From contig CM026568.1 of NCBI GenBank assembly GCA_015143295.1, positions 21,458,607 through 21,522,606 of the forward strand: 64,000 bases of DNA, written 5' to 3'. The stretch comes from Tetracentron sinense. Taxonomy: Eukaryota; Streptophyta; Magnoliopsida; Trochodendrales; Trochodendraceae. Numbering within the stretch: position 1 is the first letter of the stretch; every line of letters begins with the position of its first letter. The notes beneath the pieces were generated by a model, which worked only from the letters and a program-made list of their open reading frames with translations, searched no databases and was not told the origin of the DNA. The position numbers and the translations under genes were made by a program. Shown piece by piece: positions 23,076 through 35,689 of this stretch.

Positions 23076-24162
23076 GTTCTGAAAAGAAAATGCATATTGT
23101 TTAATGACAAAACTTGTTAAGTGCCTGACTTTATAACTCTCCATAAAAGATCAGACTCCCAAAAATTGAAGAGTCTAAAAAATTTTCTTTTCTACAAAGT
23201 TTTTCCTATAAACAAACAAAGTGCAAAACAATTTTCAACTAACTCCGTGTCTTTAGATTAATTTATGATTTTGCATTTACTTCATTAATTTTATAATCTA
23301 TTCCTAAATTAATTTATGATTTTTGCATTTACTTCATTAATTTTATATTCTATTACCAAAAACATGTATGTACTATTAATTTCTTCATGTCTATAAACAC
23401 ATAATTACATCTTAGGGTTCTAAATAGTTCCTTTGGAGAAGGATAGGCCACCTTTGCTAAACAACCCATATTTTGAGGCATTTATAAAAACGCTATATAT
23501 ATATATTAGTTTAGGGTTCATAGGATTTGTTATGAGGTATCTTGTTTATTAAATAACTAGCAAAGATCTGTCAGATGCACTGATAGTGTAAATAAAAGGA
23601 AAAAAATTTAAAAGTTTGAAATATATATTGTAAAAATTCACAAATGATTAAATCATTTGAAATTGAAATAATGATTGATTAATTCAATGTGTGCAGGTAC
23701 TTATGGTATGAACAGTGTCAGTTTTTTTTTAGAATCATTCTTTTTCTCTTCTTGTATACTTTGATTAAAACCTTTGGCTAACCAGTGGAACAAAAGTCGT
23801 CTTCAGAAATAATACATTGTAATGTGGATAGAGGAAGACATTGTAACATGACCTGATGTCTCTACAGCCATCTGATATTAGCCGAAACTCAAAACCCAAC
23901 AACAAATGGAAAATTGGATGAATATGCAAAATCCGGATATAACCAGCTACCATTGCAGGGGAAGCCAATTAGTTGAATATAACAACTTTATGGCATTCTT
24001 CGACATGGCTGTAACAACTTTATGGCATTCTTCAACATGACTCAGGACAAAAAGGCATTTACATCACAATTGGCAATACAACTATTCATCTATCCACTGC
24101 AGGGGTGACGCTATCAACATCAATTTTTCCTGGTCTTAACTTCGAAATAACAAAAACCCATA
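23076..24162. other. Intergenic; 3' flank of the HROB-like gene
   Basis: No coding frame is supported. A 32-bp unit (TAACAACTTTATGGCATTCT onward) is tandemly duplicated at 23980-24043. The bases directly left of 24163 should include the 3' UTR of the minus-strand gene. Confidence 0.45.
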
Positions 24163-27100
24163 TTAGAACAAGGAGGCATCATCGTCACAACCAGTGGCAA
24201 ACAGCTCATCCAACTGTTCATCAGTCCACTGTGGGACTGCAGCTCTCAAATTCGGCTGCTGCCTCTGCTCCTTAACTACGCTTGTTCCCTCAGTTTCTCG
24301 ATTATTATGGTCGTTGCCCAAGTTTGCTGCAGCAGAAGCTTGCTCTGAACCACTGCTACTGCAGTGGAGGCTTTTCCATGGACCACCTTCTTCTTCATGT
24401 AGTTTATCATTATCATCCACTATCACTTCTTCATTATTGGCATTCCTTCTAACTGTATCTTTCGTGGCTCCTTTGGCCACTTCCTGTTCCTCCAACAAGA
24501 GTTCCTCCCCTACAGCTACATGTTGGTACCCGCGGTTACTGCTGCTGTGATGGATGCTTCCTTGTGCTGGACTACCTTTTTGCAACTGTCTGTAATCATC
24601 CACTGCTGGGATGATTCCTTCTGTTGTTGGCCTTCCCAGAGAGATTGCCTTCTCTGGCATCCACAGCCTTTCTCTGCACTCCTCTGGTAATCGATAGGGC
24701 GATCAATGAATAGATAAATCTATAATTCTTTTCCACAATGCAAGAAAAAAATTGAGAAAATAATCTCATTACATACCTACACCAGAAGCAGCACATCTGA
24801 CTGTAGATGCAGGGTACTTTTGTATTGACGGAGGTCCACTGTCTTTACCAATAACCTGTAAATGAAAACATACTATATCAGAATATTGCACATGCGAGCT
24901 ACTTGAAGCAGTTGTGAAAAAAACCTCCTTTCCCTGGAATTTAATCGCCGTTTCTGTGCAGCATGATTACAGTGTTCCATGGGAGAAACTTTTTGGAAAA
25001 CCAAGAATCATGCTAATAAGATGTTAGGGTAGGGCATTAATCCCTCAAGCCAAGGATAGGGTGCCGGTCCCAGATTACCAGAGATTCTTGTGATTCCTTG
25101 AGAAAAGCATCTGGTGAGGCTTGATATTGTTGCAAAAGTTTCAGAATTTTTTAAGCACTCAGCAGCATTATGTCTTCCCCTATGTTCTCCTGAGAAATGT
25201 ACAACCAGATGAACTGTTGTAAGGAGGACCACCATTGTGGAGGTTCTCTATTACATTCGGAAGAGAAAAGACACACATTATTAACCAAATGAAGACCTCG
25301 CAAGACTGGCACTTTCAACCTTTTCTTTATGTTACCTCAGTTTTCAGTTCCAGTATTATTTCATGGACAAATGTTTCTTAGAACCATCATCAATCATATC
25401 ATTTGGCCATGTTTATGCAATTTGATGTGCTAACCACTGCATGCTACTGATACACCCTACTGGCTAATAGCGTTTGCTAAGGCTGCATGTTTATATAATG
25501 CATTGGGCAGACGTGAGAGGACTTATCATCACAAGAGCGCATAATTTAAATATAGACTCAAAGTACCATACCATACACTTGAGAAAGGGCATTCTTCCAT
25601 TTCAACTTGTAAAAGAGACAAATACAAGATGCTACAAAAAATAAAAAGAGTAAATATGTGAAATTTCGACTCAAACAAGTACAAAAAAACATTTCAATCA
25701 ACTCAAAATTTCAATTTAAAGCAAAAAATGCCAACAAAAATTCAACGCCTCAATCAATGATTTGATGCTATAATCAATTTTATCTTAATATATGCATTGG
25801 TCATCCTAATATCTTTCATTTTTCTCTTTTCTTCTTGTACTTCAGCTTACTTATTTTGTATTTTCCCATAATTCACAAAATACATATATCACATCATGTG
25901 GACATGATGAAAGGCATGCCATTTAAATTATTTTTAAGGTGATTTTGAATGAAAAAAGAATCTTTAATCTATAAATCCCTATAATAACAACTTTGTAGAA
26001 GTAATGCTCCCAAAATGATAATCCATTTTTCCTTAAGAAAACTGAAAACCATAACCATGCAAAAAAGGAATGCACTTGTTTTACTTAAACAATGGCAATT
26101 GTTCTCAACTCAAAACGTGATTTGTATGCCTTAAGATTCAATTGGTAAATAGTAAGATTCAAACGAAACTTTGGGATTCTTCTCAAAAGGGATTTAGACC
26201 TAGGATTCAGGTCATTTAGCTTAAGATTCGATTTGAATGGTAGGTTTTAAATCGTACAATGCAAGATTTTAACAATGGGCTTATCATTTTGGCATGTCCA
26301 TCAGAAGGTGAAGTTCACCTAATGTTTGCCTCAGAAATGTTCTTAGATAGAGTAACTTGCAAGAAGCATGTAGCACAGCTGCTACATTCTCTGCTCAGGA
26401 CCAAGCATAATTATTTGCCTTTTCTCTACAATGTGAGTAAATTATCACCCAACACCATAATGGAACAAATATATCATTGTTCTTGTATGTGAACAACTCC
26501 TATTTGCATCTGAGAGGCAGGGATAATAAGATATCGTTTAGAGGGATGAAGTTCAAAGTTAAAGAACTATGTTCAAGGTGAGGGAAACAGACCCATGCAT
26601 AAAATGATTCACAAAACAACTCCATATGCAGGATCCGGGGACTGCTTGGAGATAACCCAAAATGAGGGCCAACTCAAGAATTTCTATGACCCACGCACTT
26701 TCAACTCAAAAAAAAGTGAAGAAGGCAATAACATCTATTCTCCGAGGTGTCAAGCACGGGACCTGTGGCATTTCTAAATACTTTATGCCAACCAAGGTCC
26801 AGTAAACTTCTTTCCTAGTGTGAGGTAACTCTGGTAAGCAAAAATAACCATTGGAAATGAGACTTTTCTGTATGGTATCCGATCACAGATAGATTCAAGT
26901 ATGCTTGTTAAGGTTGATAACTTTTCAAAGGCTTGGATGATTTAAGGTTAGACCTTAGTAACCCAAACTGTGTATATCCCTATCCGCTCCTGCTCTCATG
27001 GTTTGAGAGCGGATTCACATGAGGAGCGCGTTTCGGATTTAGTAGAGCGTGGTTTCCAATTTTATAGACGCCGAATTTCGGGTGAGAAGATCAATGGGTA

Positions 27101-29365
27101 GTTTTTCATTTTTTTTATTAGAAAAAGGAGTTAACAGCTTTATGGGAAAAGCCATGAAGCCTTATCACCGGGTTTTTGTACCATCACGTGTCTGTGAGAC
27201 TTAAATGGAGATCGAATCAAAGCTCACGATTGAACTTGATTGAACTCGGGAGAGTTCAATCGCACCAACATGTGGATGCCATTGAACTATTCCAAGTACA
27301 ATCAAGATTGGCTCACTTTTAAATCTTTTCTACTTTTATTTTTTCATTTATTTATATTTTTATTTTACTTCTTTTTTCTTAATTTATTTACTTTGACCTT
27401 TCAATATTCATTAGACAATGGTGAAATTTATGAGAGTTGGGTGGTTTATACTTTATATATATATACACACACTGACCTCCCGGAGGAGCTCTCGACCCTA
27501 TTCTAAATTAAAATTTGACAATTTTGCGCTCTCGCTCCCCACTCCAGCTTTGGTTACTTAGGGTTACTGGGTTAGACGCTTTCAATATGTAGATCTAAAC
27601 GGACAAAGCCGGCCAAAGGCAAACAAAATACAAATAAAGAAAGTGAGGCAATTTCAACTCATTTAAGATTGCAAATTAAATAATGATTTGGCTCTATAAT
27701 TGCTCGAGCCATTATCCTTGCATTATTCATTTTTAAAACTCAAAAAGACAAATTATAGATATTTCTAGACACTGAGCAAAAGGTGTAGGAACTAGGAACA
27801 TATACAACACAAATAGCAGTAGACCACGGACAACAGCTTGGCTTATCAGGTTCTCTGTCTTACATTGGCATCCAACCTATGTATCATAAATTCTAGTATA
27901 TTTCCAAATGGTATGTCAAATAAACCAGACTGGATAGAGATTTAGAAATTCAAGGAGGCACTTAAATTTCTATTCGAAGTTCCGGTTCCTGATCCAAATA
28001 AAACATATATGTTCAAAGTAATAAAGCAATGACCTACTAATTCCAAGGAGACACTTCAATTTCTATTCAAAGGCTTGATGAAATTGTATACAATAGAAGA
28101 ACACGCACCTTGACCACATTGCTCTGAGTTATATTGAGATAATGTGCCGAACGCGAAGGGGAGAATACAGCAACCTAAAAGAATCATGCCTTGATCAGTC
28201 TCTTACTGTAGATAATGATGTTATCAATTCCAAGTTGCTTAATTTATGGGCAGGGCAATATTTTCAATAGATTGTGATTCAATAAAAGCAAGCAATACAT
28301 GAATAGCGAACATGAGTTTAAATTGCAGCTCATATCATGATGAAGATGTGAAAAATGTTAGGTTAAACCTTCTGGAGAATTATGACTGAGCCAACAGATA
28401 TATCCCTCCCACCCTCGCTCTCTGTAAGGACTTTGCGATGAATGCTAGCACCAATGGTACCCGTAGGATCCTTGAATCAAATTTTTTCCCATATTAGTAT
28501 CAAAAACACATACTTGCAGACATCCAAAATAAGAAAAACCCACAACGTATTATTAACGTATTCTACTAGTTGTACCTTCAGAGTTACAATCAAATCACCG
28601 AGACCATTCGGGGTACTCGATTTAATAACTGCAACAACCTAATCATCGTAAACCCAGCCGCAACAACAAAAGCAATGAAAAATAAGAAGAGATTCTCCAA
28701 AGCTATTACATAAATTGTGCATTTCAGCAATAATATCAAATAAAACACCATAATGTCAGGATTTCTTGATCATGTAACAGCATGATAATACCTGAGGTAC
28801 CCTGTCAGAATTCAGGTTCGTCTTGATTGAGCTCAAAGATGATCTGACTGCAACACCATCCCCCACAAATAAACAACCCCAAATGGAAAATTGAGTAAAT
28901 TCATCAATTATCAACGAACATACCAGTTCCCTCCCGATGAAGGAAATCCAGAGCACAAAGCCAAGAATTGCGCTTGAAATCTTCATCTTCATCTTCATCT
29001 TCACCATCTCCATCTTCTTGCACCCTTCTTAGATGCTCCTGCGTCGGGATTCGATCTTCACCAGGCACAAAGCTCCGATGGTTACGGGTTCGCCGGAGCA
29101 TGGCAGATAGAACGGCGCCGGCAGGTCCGGGGATGAGACGGCGAGGGGGAGAAGTGGATGGAGCAGGGTCATGAACCTGGGGAAGGGGTTGTTGAGAATG
29201 AGAATGAGAATCTAGGGTTTCTGGGGGAGATTGTGAAAGGAGAGGAAGTTGAGAGCAAGGTTGAAGAGAAGAGGTGTTAACGTTATTGTTGGATTTATGC
29301 TTGGAAGGACGGAGGAGTGAGGGAAGGTCTGAGTCGTCTAGGTCTAGTGCTTCCCACGATTCCAT
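24163..29365 (-). CDS. HROB: HROB-like homologous recombination OB-fold protein, seven exons, 440 aa
   Basis: Exons (minus): 29365-28924, 28847-28792, 28638-28576, 28470-28369, 28174-28109, 24855-24781, 24681-24163. All introns are GT-AG and the frame is kept through every junction; the last acceptor was chosen from two neighbouring AGs by frame. Exon 1 encodes an acidic start MESWEALDLDDSDLPSLLRP, a Pro/Ser-rich linker, IPGPAGAVLSAMLRR, an EDEDEDED run, then NSWLCALDFLHREGT. Exons 2-6 encode the OB-fold: VVAVIKSSTPNGLGDLIVTL, DPTGTIGASIHRKVL, SVGSVIILQKVAVFSPS and AHYLNITQSNVVKVIG. The last exon is hydrophilic and ends WTDEQLDELFATGCDDDASLF. In animals HROB brings and activates MCM8-MCM9 during repair DNA synthesis; the same nuclear role here is inferred. 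Intron 5 is about 3.25 kb and carries repeat debris. The gene looks intact. Confidence 0.87.
27205..27325. mobile_element. Shortened foldback MITE in HROB intron 5
   Basis: GAGATCGAATCAAAGC followed by GATTGAACTCGGGAGAG (27208-27260) is the terminal sequence of the 50912-51247 family. A short inverted partner (CCATTGAAC, CAATCAAGATTGG) follows to about 27320. Most of the interior is missing. Confidence 0.55.
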
Positions 29366-29810
29366 TTCCTCTTATGCCCAAATGGCGGGAGCCTGGGAAT
29401 TGCTTATAGATGATTCAAATACTGTATATGTTCATAGTCCTAGTCATTAGGTCAAGCCTGCTCAGTAATCTATTGAGCCCAAGTCCGGCCCAAACTCAGC
29501 CACTTGCAGTCCTAAAAAGGGCTGGGTTGGGAAAATCTGGGCTTGATGTAATTTCTTTCATTTTCATCATTATTTTCTCCAAGGACATCAGAGACAGGGT
29601 TTGCTTAGTACATACTTCATAGTCCTATTCTTATTTTATTTTTATAATTAGATACATTATAAATAATATGATAATAGTATATGTATATTACTTATAATTT
29701 TTATAGATATTGAAATTTTATACATAAGAAGATTCCTCTGTTCAAAACGTTGATGATTGATATTTGTTAATTCCAAAAATGTCATTTACTACCTATTTAT
29801 TATTCTATTG
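29366..29810 (-). promoter_or_regulatory. Upstream region of the HROB-like gene
   Basis: This is 5' of the ATG at 29365 on the minus strand, so it should hold the promoter and 5' UTR. A GGGCC/GCCCA-rich patch (29450-29545) resembles repeat remnants elsewhere but also contains GGCCC words that are common in plant housekeeping promoters. No TATA box can be assigned. Confidence 0.3.
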
Positions 29811-29825
29811 ATGAGTGTTCCCTTT

Positions 29826-30006
29826 TTTTTTTTTTTTAAATACCGTGAATATCCTGAGCCTTGAAAGCTCACACTAGTCCCACGGGCTAACATAGGGAAT
29901 ACCCCCACCCCATGCAGCTGTTATTGAGGGGAGCCAGTGAATCGAACTCGAGACCTCTAGGTTTACGGTTCATCCAAGTGACCACTGGGCTACACCCTCG
30001 GGGTTT
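29826..30006 (-). mobile_element. tRNA-derived SINE with 15-bp TSD
   Basis: On the minus strand the A-box-like GTAGCCCAGTGG (29994-29983) and B-box-like GAGTTCGATTC (29949-29939) are in normal order, and a T run at 29826-29837 is the complement of the A tail. TSDs are ATGAGTGTTCCCTTT (29811-29825) and ATGAGTGCTCCCTTT (30007-30021), 14 of 15. It sits inside the repeat whose other copy begins at 36373. Confidence 0.88.
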
Positions 30007-30149
30007 ATGAGTGCTCCCTTTAAAGTTTACTTTTTTCTAACTTCCCAAATTACCGTTATCATAATCATGTATATAAAACAAATTTTCAAATGTTTTTTGC
30101 TTAATTCCCATACTACTTCCTCATTAGTAGACTTGGAATTCTCTACGGT

Positions 30150-31321
30150 TATATACTCCTTAGCTGTGGTTAAGATTCACACACCCCTAGGGTTCATCTA
30201 CTTATTCTTGGTTTTTAGGAAAAAAAAAATTAACCCTAAGATTTAGTAATTTTAACTAAGATTTAAAAAAAATTTAATATTTTTTTTCTAAAAACTAAGG
30301 ATGAGTGAGTGAGCCCTAGCGGTGGGTGAACTCTAGGGGTAGGTGAATCTTAACTATAGTTAAGGAGTGTTAAAAGAGACACATGGAACCCCTAAGATTC
30401 ACCCACTTATTATTGGTTTTTAGAAAAAAAATATTAATTTTTTTAACTTTGGTTAAAATTCACTAACTCTTCAAGGTTACTTATTTTAAAAAAAAACAAG
30501 GATAGGTGGGTGAACCCTGGGGGTGGGTGAATCTTAACCATGGTTAAGGGGTGTTAAAAGAGACACATAGAACCCCTAAGATTCACTCACTTATTATTGG
30601 TTTTTAGAAAAAAATATTAATTTTTTAAACTCTGGTTAAAATTCACTAACTCTTTAAGGTTAACTTTAAAAAAAAAAAAAAACAAAGATAGGTGGGTGAA
30701 CCCTAGGGGTGGGTGAATCTTAACCATAGTTAAGGGGTGTCAAAAGACACAAATGACAACCTCAAGGGCGTAATTGGACTCCAATTGTGGTTAAGATTCA
30801 CCCACCCCTAAAGTTCACCTACTTAGCCTTACTTTTTAGAAAATATATATATATTTTTTTAGCCTTGATTAAAATTCAATAACTCTTAGGATTAACAATT
30901 TTTCATATTTTTTTTCTAAAAACTAAGAATAAGTAGGTGAACTTTAGGGATGGGTGAATCTTAACCACATTTAAGGAGTGTTAAAAGGGACACATGACGA
31001 CCTTAGTGACCTAACCGGACTTTCACTCTCTTGGCAGAATGCTCCGAAAGAAGAACGTCTCACTAAGGCCCCGTCTGCCCCCTTTCTTTGCTATACTCAA
31101 AATATCCCTAAAGCTGTTTGACTCTCAAAATGTCTTGTAATCAGACTCCAATTGTGGTTTGTGGTTAAGATTCACCCACCCCTAAAGTTCACCCACTTAT
31201 CCTTACTTTTTAGAAAAAAAAAAAATATTTTTTAAACCTTGATCAAAATTCAATAACTCCTAGGGTTAAAAAAATTTCATTTTTTTTTTTCTAAATACTA
31301 AGGATAAGTAGGTGAACTTTA
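30150..31321. repeat. Foldback repeat array, left part
   Basis: Alternating direct and inverted copies of an arm with GTGGTTAAGATTCACCCACC, then CCTAGGGTTCACCTACTTAT and a T/A-rich turn. Two near-direct units of about 185 bp start at 30363 and 30546 (GTGTTAAAAGAGACACATRG). The array resumes at 33522 after the solo LTR. Related foldbacks are at 38966-39310 and 52345-52673. Confidence 0.75.
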
Positions 31322-33521
31322 TGTAGGGGGATCCGGATAAAAATTTATGTGGAAACTGGATCCCTTAGATCTTAACACCATAGAAAGCATCAAAATTATC
31401 TAAGAGTTTTAGTCATATCACTTCGGTGAATGATGTTCACCGGTGAAGCTTAATCCACTCGAACCGTCAGAACTCTTTGTAGAGATTTCTCTGAAGAAAT
31501 ACTAGAAACTCGATCCTTGTTCTTCGTTATCCCCACGAAACTTTAGAATCTCCTTTGGAATTATAGAAGCAAGAGGAAGAAGATAGAGTAATTGTGTAGA
31601 CCTTTTATCACCAAAAGTACTAAGGTTCAAAACCCTAGAATAAACAAAACCCAATTTGCACCAACAATGAAGCTCACGAATATCCCTAGGAGAATCCCTA
31701 GGGTCTCACGGTTTGGAGAGAGAGAGGAGAGGAGAAAAAAAATTCTGGAGAAAAGTGCTTAATGGTCTAGGGTGTTGGGGTATTTATAGACTAGGATCCT
31801 ATCCTAATCCTACTCCAACTTGATCTTATCTAGTAGGATTTATTAATTAATAATAACTCTTACTATTAATTAATTAAACTCCTACTTAATCTATAACTAC
31901 TTTAGTTATAGTAATTCTACTAATTAAAGAGTCCTTATTGCAAGAATACTCCTTAATTAAAAGGGATAAGTCAACATCCAACAAAAAGAAGGAATCCTAG
32001 TCAAACTAGGAAACCCTACACAAAGGTGGGCGTGAGCTTCAAGGGGCGTGGACTTTGGGGAGTTAAACACTCCATGTTGTAATCCAATTACAACTTATCC
32101 TCATCCTTATTGCAATCCAACAATTGGATTTTAATTCTATAAATATAAGAATTATATTTCAACAATTATTTAATTAAACAAATCCTAATCCAATTAGGAT
32201 TACCAAAGTGGGCGCCCTACCCTAGGGTTTAAACCCATAGGCTTTGACCCATATTAAATGGGTTTATGGATTTGGGTCAAACTCATTTCCCCTTTAATTA
32301 TGTTAATTAAATAATTATTAAAATAATCTCTAGATTTAAATTAACAATTAATTTAAACCATAGATTAACTTTTAATCACTTAATTGATTAACTTTTAATC
32401 ACTTAATTGATTAACTTTTAATCAATTATTGAGCTTGTATTTCTTATGTGAGCGCCTCCACAGATTGCTCTGGGACATTCTTACCCTGGCTTACCCAATG
32501 TAATCCCATTGACCATAAACATGAAATACATCGGAATTGCAAGTGACGTGAGATATCCATGTTGCAATTGAATCTCAGTGTATGAACATTAACCATTATG
32601 GATCCCGCCACATGAACTTTTAAATTTGATTTATCCTTCCAAATACATTATCCTTAATGGGCATTCGAGATTGACATACTATCTAACCCATCATTGCAAA
32701 TCATCCGGGTTTCCAAGACTTATGATTAAGTCATGAGAAACAATTTCTCATGAAAAACATTTTGAGAAAATCATTTTATAAGTATAATACCTTTTAATAA
32801 AAATATATTTTAAAACTTATTTTATTTTCAAAATCACCTGCGTAGGATTTGAACTTAATCAACTGTATTACCCGAAACTTGGATAATCTCTCAAATTAAT
32901 GAGCATGAATTTCTTGTTTGAAATTCATCATGACTCGAACAACTTTCTGACTATCCAACTGTCACTGTATTGTATTTCCTAAGTTAGAAAATACGTTGGT
33001 AGAATCAAAACTGTCAGATCACTGTTCAGTCATAGATGAACTCATTAGATTTAAAGATCATCAAAACCATTCAATGTGAATAAGAGACCAACTATCTGAT
33101 AGTATGTTTATGCAAGAGGTCTATAATTGAATGCAATCAGTCAGTGTACATTTAAGCACTCATATGCTGATATGTAGTCTCCACTACAATAGTTCGAGAT
33201 AGAACTACAACTCAACTATTGAGAATATCTTAGCATTCTGGTAGCCATATAAGTGAAGTGCCCAGCTTCATCCACAGCTGTGACTATATAAGGTATAAGG
33301 AACCGGAAAGTTATATCTGTCTGTGATAATCTAATCACATAACTTTTCTATAATATATCCTATGGACCTTTATCGATATCTCATATCGTATAGATCATAT
33401 CATGATCGATCATAGTCAATTACCTATAATGAATACACAATAGATTAAGAAGAAGACTTTATTAATCAAATTAATAAGAGTCTAACAATCTAAATGACTT
33501 TTCTGGGCATCATGTCTAACA
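31322..33521 (-). mobile_element. Solo LTR, 2200 bp, TSD CTTTA
   Basis: A perfect 5-bp duplication CTTTA (31317-31321 and 33522-33526) flanks a segment that starts TGTAGGGGGATCC and ends GTCTAACA, the TG/CA borders of an LTR. CTATAAATACCCC (near 31792-31778) followed by a pyrimidine-rich leader gives minus-strand orientation. No coding frame lies within it. It interrupts one arm of a foldback repeat, so it is younger than that repeat. I suspect Ty1/copia from the general LTR style, but no protein evidence exists here. Confidence 0.85.
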
Positions 33522-33900
33522 CTTTAAGGATGGGTGAATCTTAACCATAGTTAAAGAGTGTTAAAAGGGACACACAACGATCTTAGTGGCCTAACCGGAC
33601 TCTCTCTCTCTCTTCACAAAATGCTCCGAAAGAAGAATGTCTCACCAAGGCCTCACCCGTCCCCTTTCTTTGCTATACCCAAAATATCCTTAAAGCTTTT
33701 TGACTCTCAAAATATCCTCACCGGCATATTTGTATAACCAACATGTCCCTCACAAATATTTTCGGGATATCCAAAATGTTTCTCAAGTTTTTATACCCAA
33801 AATATTCTTTAATTTTTTTTCAAATGCCCTCACTAGGGTCCATCTTCTCAGTCTCTCTCCCCTTCCCCTCTCACGTGTCGTCCACTAGTATTATTAATAT
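33522..33900. repeat. Foldback arm continuation and Helitron-like 3' end
   Basis: Continues the repeat split by the solo LTR (AAGGATGGGTGAATCTTAACC). From about 33600 it runs through AATGCTCCGAAAGAAGAA and ends CACGTGTCGTCCACTAGT near 33889. A second copy of the whole tail is at 39310-39661. The end pattern (GC-rich self-pairing word then CTAGT or CAAGT) suggests a non-autonomous Helitron; the 5' end was not found. Confidence 0.45.
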
Positions 33901-33904
33901 ACTA

Positions 33905-34110
33905 TAAATATGTCAAATTGAGTTGAGCTCAAGCCAAACCAAACCTCAATCGAGTCAAGCAAAATCAAGTTGAGCCTCACTTGAGCTTGGCTTAATTGTA
34001 AGTTCGAGCTTGAAATAAAAGTTGGCTCGGCTTAGCTTGGCTTCGACATGAATTGACTTGATTGAGTTGAGTTGAGCCTTCAAGTTGGCTTGGTTTGAAT
34101 ACATCACTAG
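33905..34110. repeat. GAGTTGAGC-rich remnant
   Basis: Low-complexity run of GAGTTGAG/GAGCTTGGC words of the type found inside E1 and E2, without recognisable ends. Confidence 0.4.
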
Positions 34111-34205
34111 GCCATAACCTAGCTTTGGAGCAAGGCGCGGTGTTATTAAAGAACCTTGAGAATGATGGAAATTGTTACTGTGACTTACCTATGGCACCTT
34201 AGCGG

Positions 34206-34692
34206 TAGGGGTGTAAACGAGCGAGTTGAGCTGAGCTGAGCCGAGCCGAGTTGGGCATTGCTCAAGCTTGGCTCGTTGGATTTTTGATGTTGCTCAGGCT
34301 CGGCTCGAGCTCGAAAAGTTCAGCTTGGGCTCGGCCCATCCACAAATCATTGAGCTCAAGCCAGCTCGTTAAACTCTAATTTTTTTAAAAATTGTATAAT
34401 GGGGACAATATTCTAACAATTAAGGTATTAAACTAGGTACAAAGAAAATAAGAAGTTAAAATAGTGCTTTCACTAACTTGATGAACATTTCATGATCTTA
34501 ATTTAAAAAACTTATTTTATTTTCTTGTACTTTTTAATGTAAAACTCAATATTGGTAGGGGTATAACTGTATATGGGTATTCATTGAGTTAGTTGAGTCA
34601 AGTCGAGCCGAGTTGACTTAAGCTCTGCTCGTTATCTAAACCGGCTCACTCACTTGGCTCAGCCTAGCTCAATGAGCTTTTTGACAGCCCTA
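34206..34692. mobile_element. hAT-type non-autonomous element E1
   Basis: Ends TAGGGGTGTAAACGAGC and, inverted, TAGGGCTGTCAAAAAGC; the interior is rich in GAGCCGAGC words. TSDs are CTTAGCGG (34198-34205) and CTGAGCGG (34693-34700), 7 of 8. The empty site CTTAGCGGCTACC is present in the SINE-like array at 22.3-23 kb, which confirms the insertion point. No transposase. Confidence 0.82.
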
Positions 34693-34703
34693 CTGAGCGG
34701 CTA

Positions 34704-35220
34704 GTGGTGTCAATGAGCCAAGTTGAGCCGAGCTAGGCACTGCTCGGGTTCAGCTCGTTGGAATTTTACAGATGCTCAGACTCGGCTCAAGTTCGGTTCG
34801 AGCTCAGAACGGTCAGCTCAAGCTTGAGCTCGTCCACAAATTGTTGAGGTTTTTGTTTAAAAAATACATTGATAAGTATTAAATTCAATTAGAAAAAATT
34901 AAAAAGACATTTTTTTTTGGGATGTCATGTTACTCACATGAAAGCTTGAGTTAAAACTTAAACAAAAATAATTATGTTAATGTATATTAAATATATTTTA
35001 CCAAAAAAAATTATACTAAATAAATAATATAAATTTAATTCTTAAAGGGTATTATTATAAAATTAATTGAGCTGAGCCTCCTATTGTTCAGGCTCGGCTC
35101 GACTCGTTTATTTTTTGAGTTCACTTTTAAGGCTCGGCTCGGCTCAACGATCCCAAAGTAAAAGCTCAAGCTCAGTTTATTTAGAGTCGAGCCGAGCTGG
35201 CTCGGCTCGTTGACACCCCT
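34704..35220. mobile_element. hAT-type non-autonomous element E2, inserted in the TSD of E1
   Basis: Ends GTGGTGTCAATGAGCC and, inverted, AGGGGTGTCAACGAGCC. TSD AGCGGCTA is perfect at 34696-34703 and 35221-35228. The left copy overlaps the right TSD of E1, so E2 came second. Confidence 0.85.
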
Positions 35221-35689
35221 AGCGGCTACCTTAGGTTTGGCTGTGTGTGAGTTTAGAGATTGTGAGTCAGTGTGTGTTAGTTACATGATATCATTTCCAT
35301 CCAAAAATAAATAAAATTTCAAACTTCACCGACAAATGAATAAAAATAAAATCATAACAGGTTAGATATTGTGAAGAATTACCGAGGTTTTGTCTTTAAA
35401 AATTATGGTTGATCAATTCACAACCTCTCCCATTTTGGCCACTTTTGAGATCTTCCAGCATGGAAGATAATGAGAAGTTCAACATTAGGATTGGAGCTGT
35501 CCATCCGTATGCGTATTCGTGTTTGTCATTTTTTTCCCTTTCAAGTTCCATTTGCTTTCCATCTCATGTGGAAATAAACCAATAACAAATTGGATGTTCT
35601 CGAAATATTCACAATTAAAAGTTGCTACGTTCTATAACAAATTTACGTAATTCTAATAGTGCACGCGCCACACACACACATAAATAGAG

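Larger units (their letters stand above)
34180..35315 (+). mobile_element. SINE-related copy interrupted by E1 and E2
   Basis: CTATGGCACCTTAGCGG before E1 and CTACCTTAGGTTTGGC after E2 rejoin the conserved middle of the units at 22.3-23 kb, here on the plus strand. It continues through TTAGTTACATGATATCATTT to an A-rich end CCAAAAATAAATAAAA near 35315. The head is missing. Confidence 0.7.

Noticed and set aside
24194..24550. 118-aa plus-strand frame
   Set aside because: Antisense shadow of the last HROB exon.
26259..26492. 77-aa plus-strand frame in HROB intron 5
   Set aside because: No recognised domain, no splice context, and antisense to the host gene.
30150..31300. CRISPR-like regularly spaced repeat
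   Set aside because: Units are about 185 bp, alternate in orientation and have no unique spacers; this is a plant foldback array.
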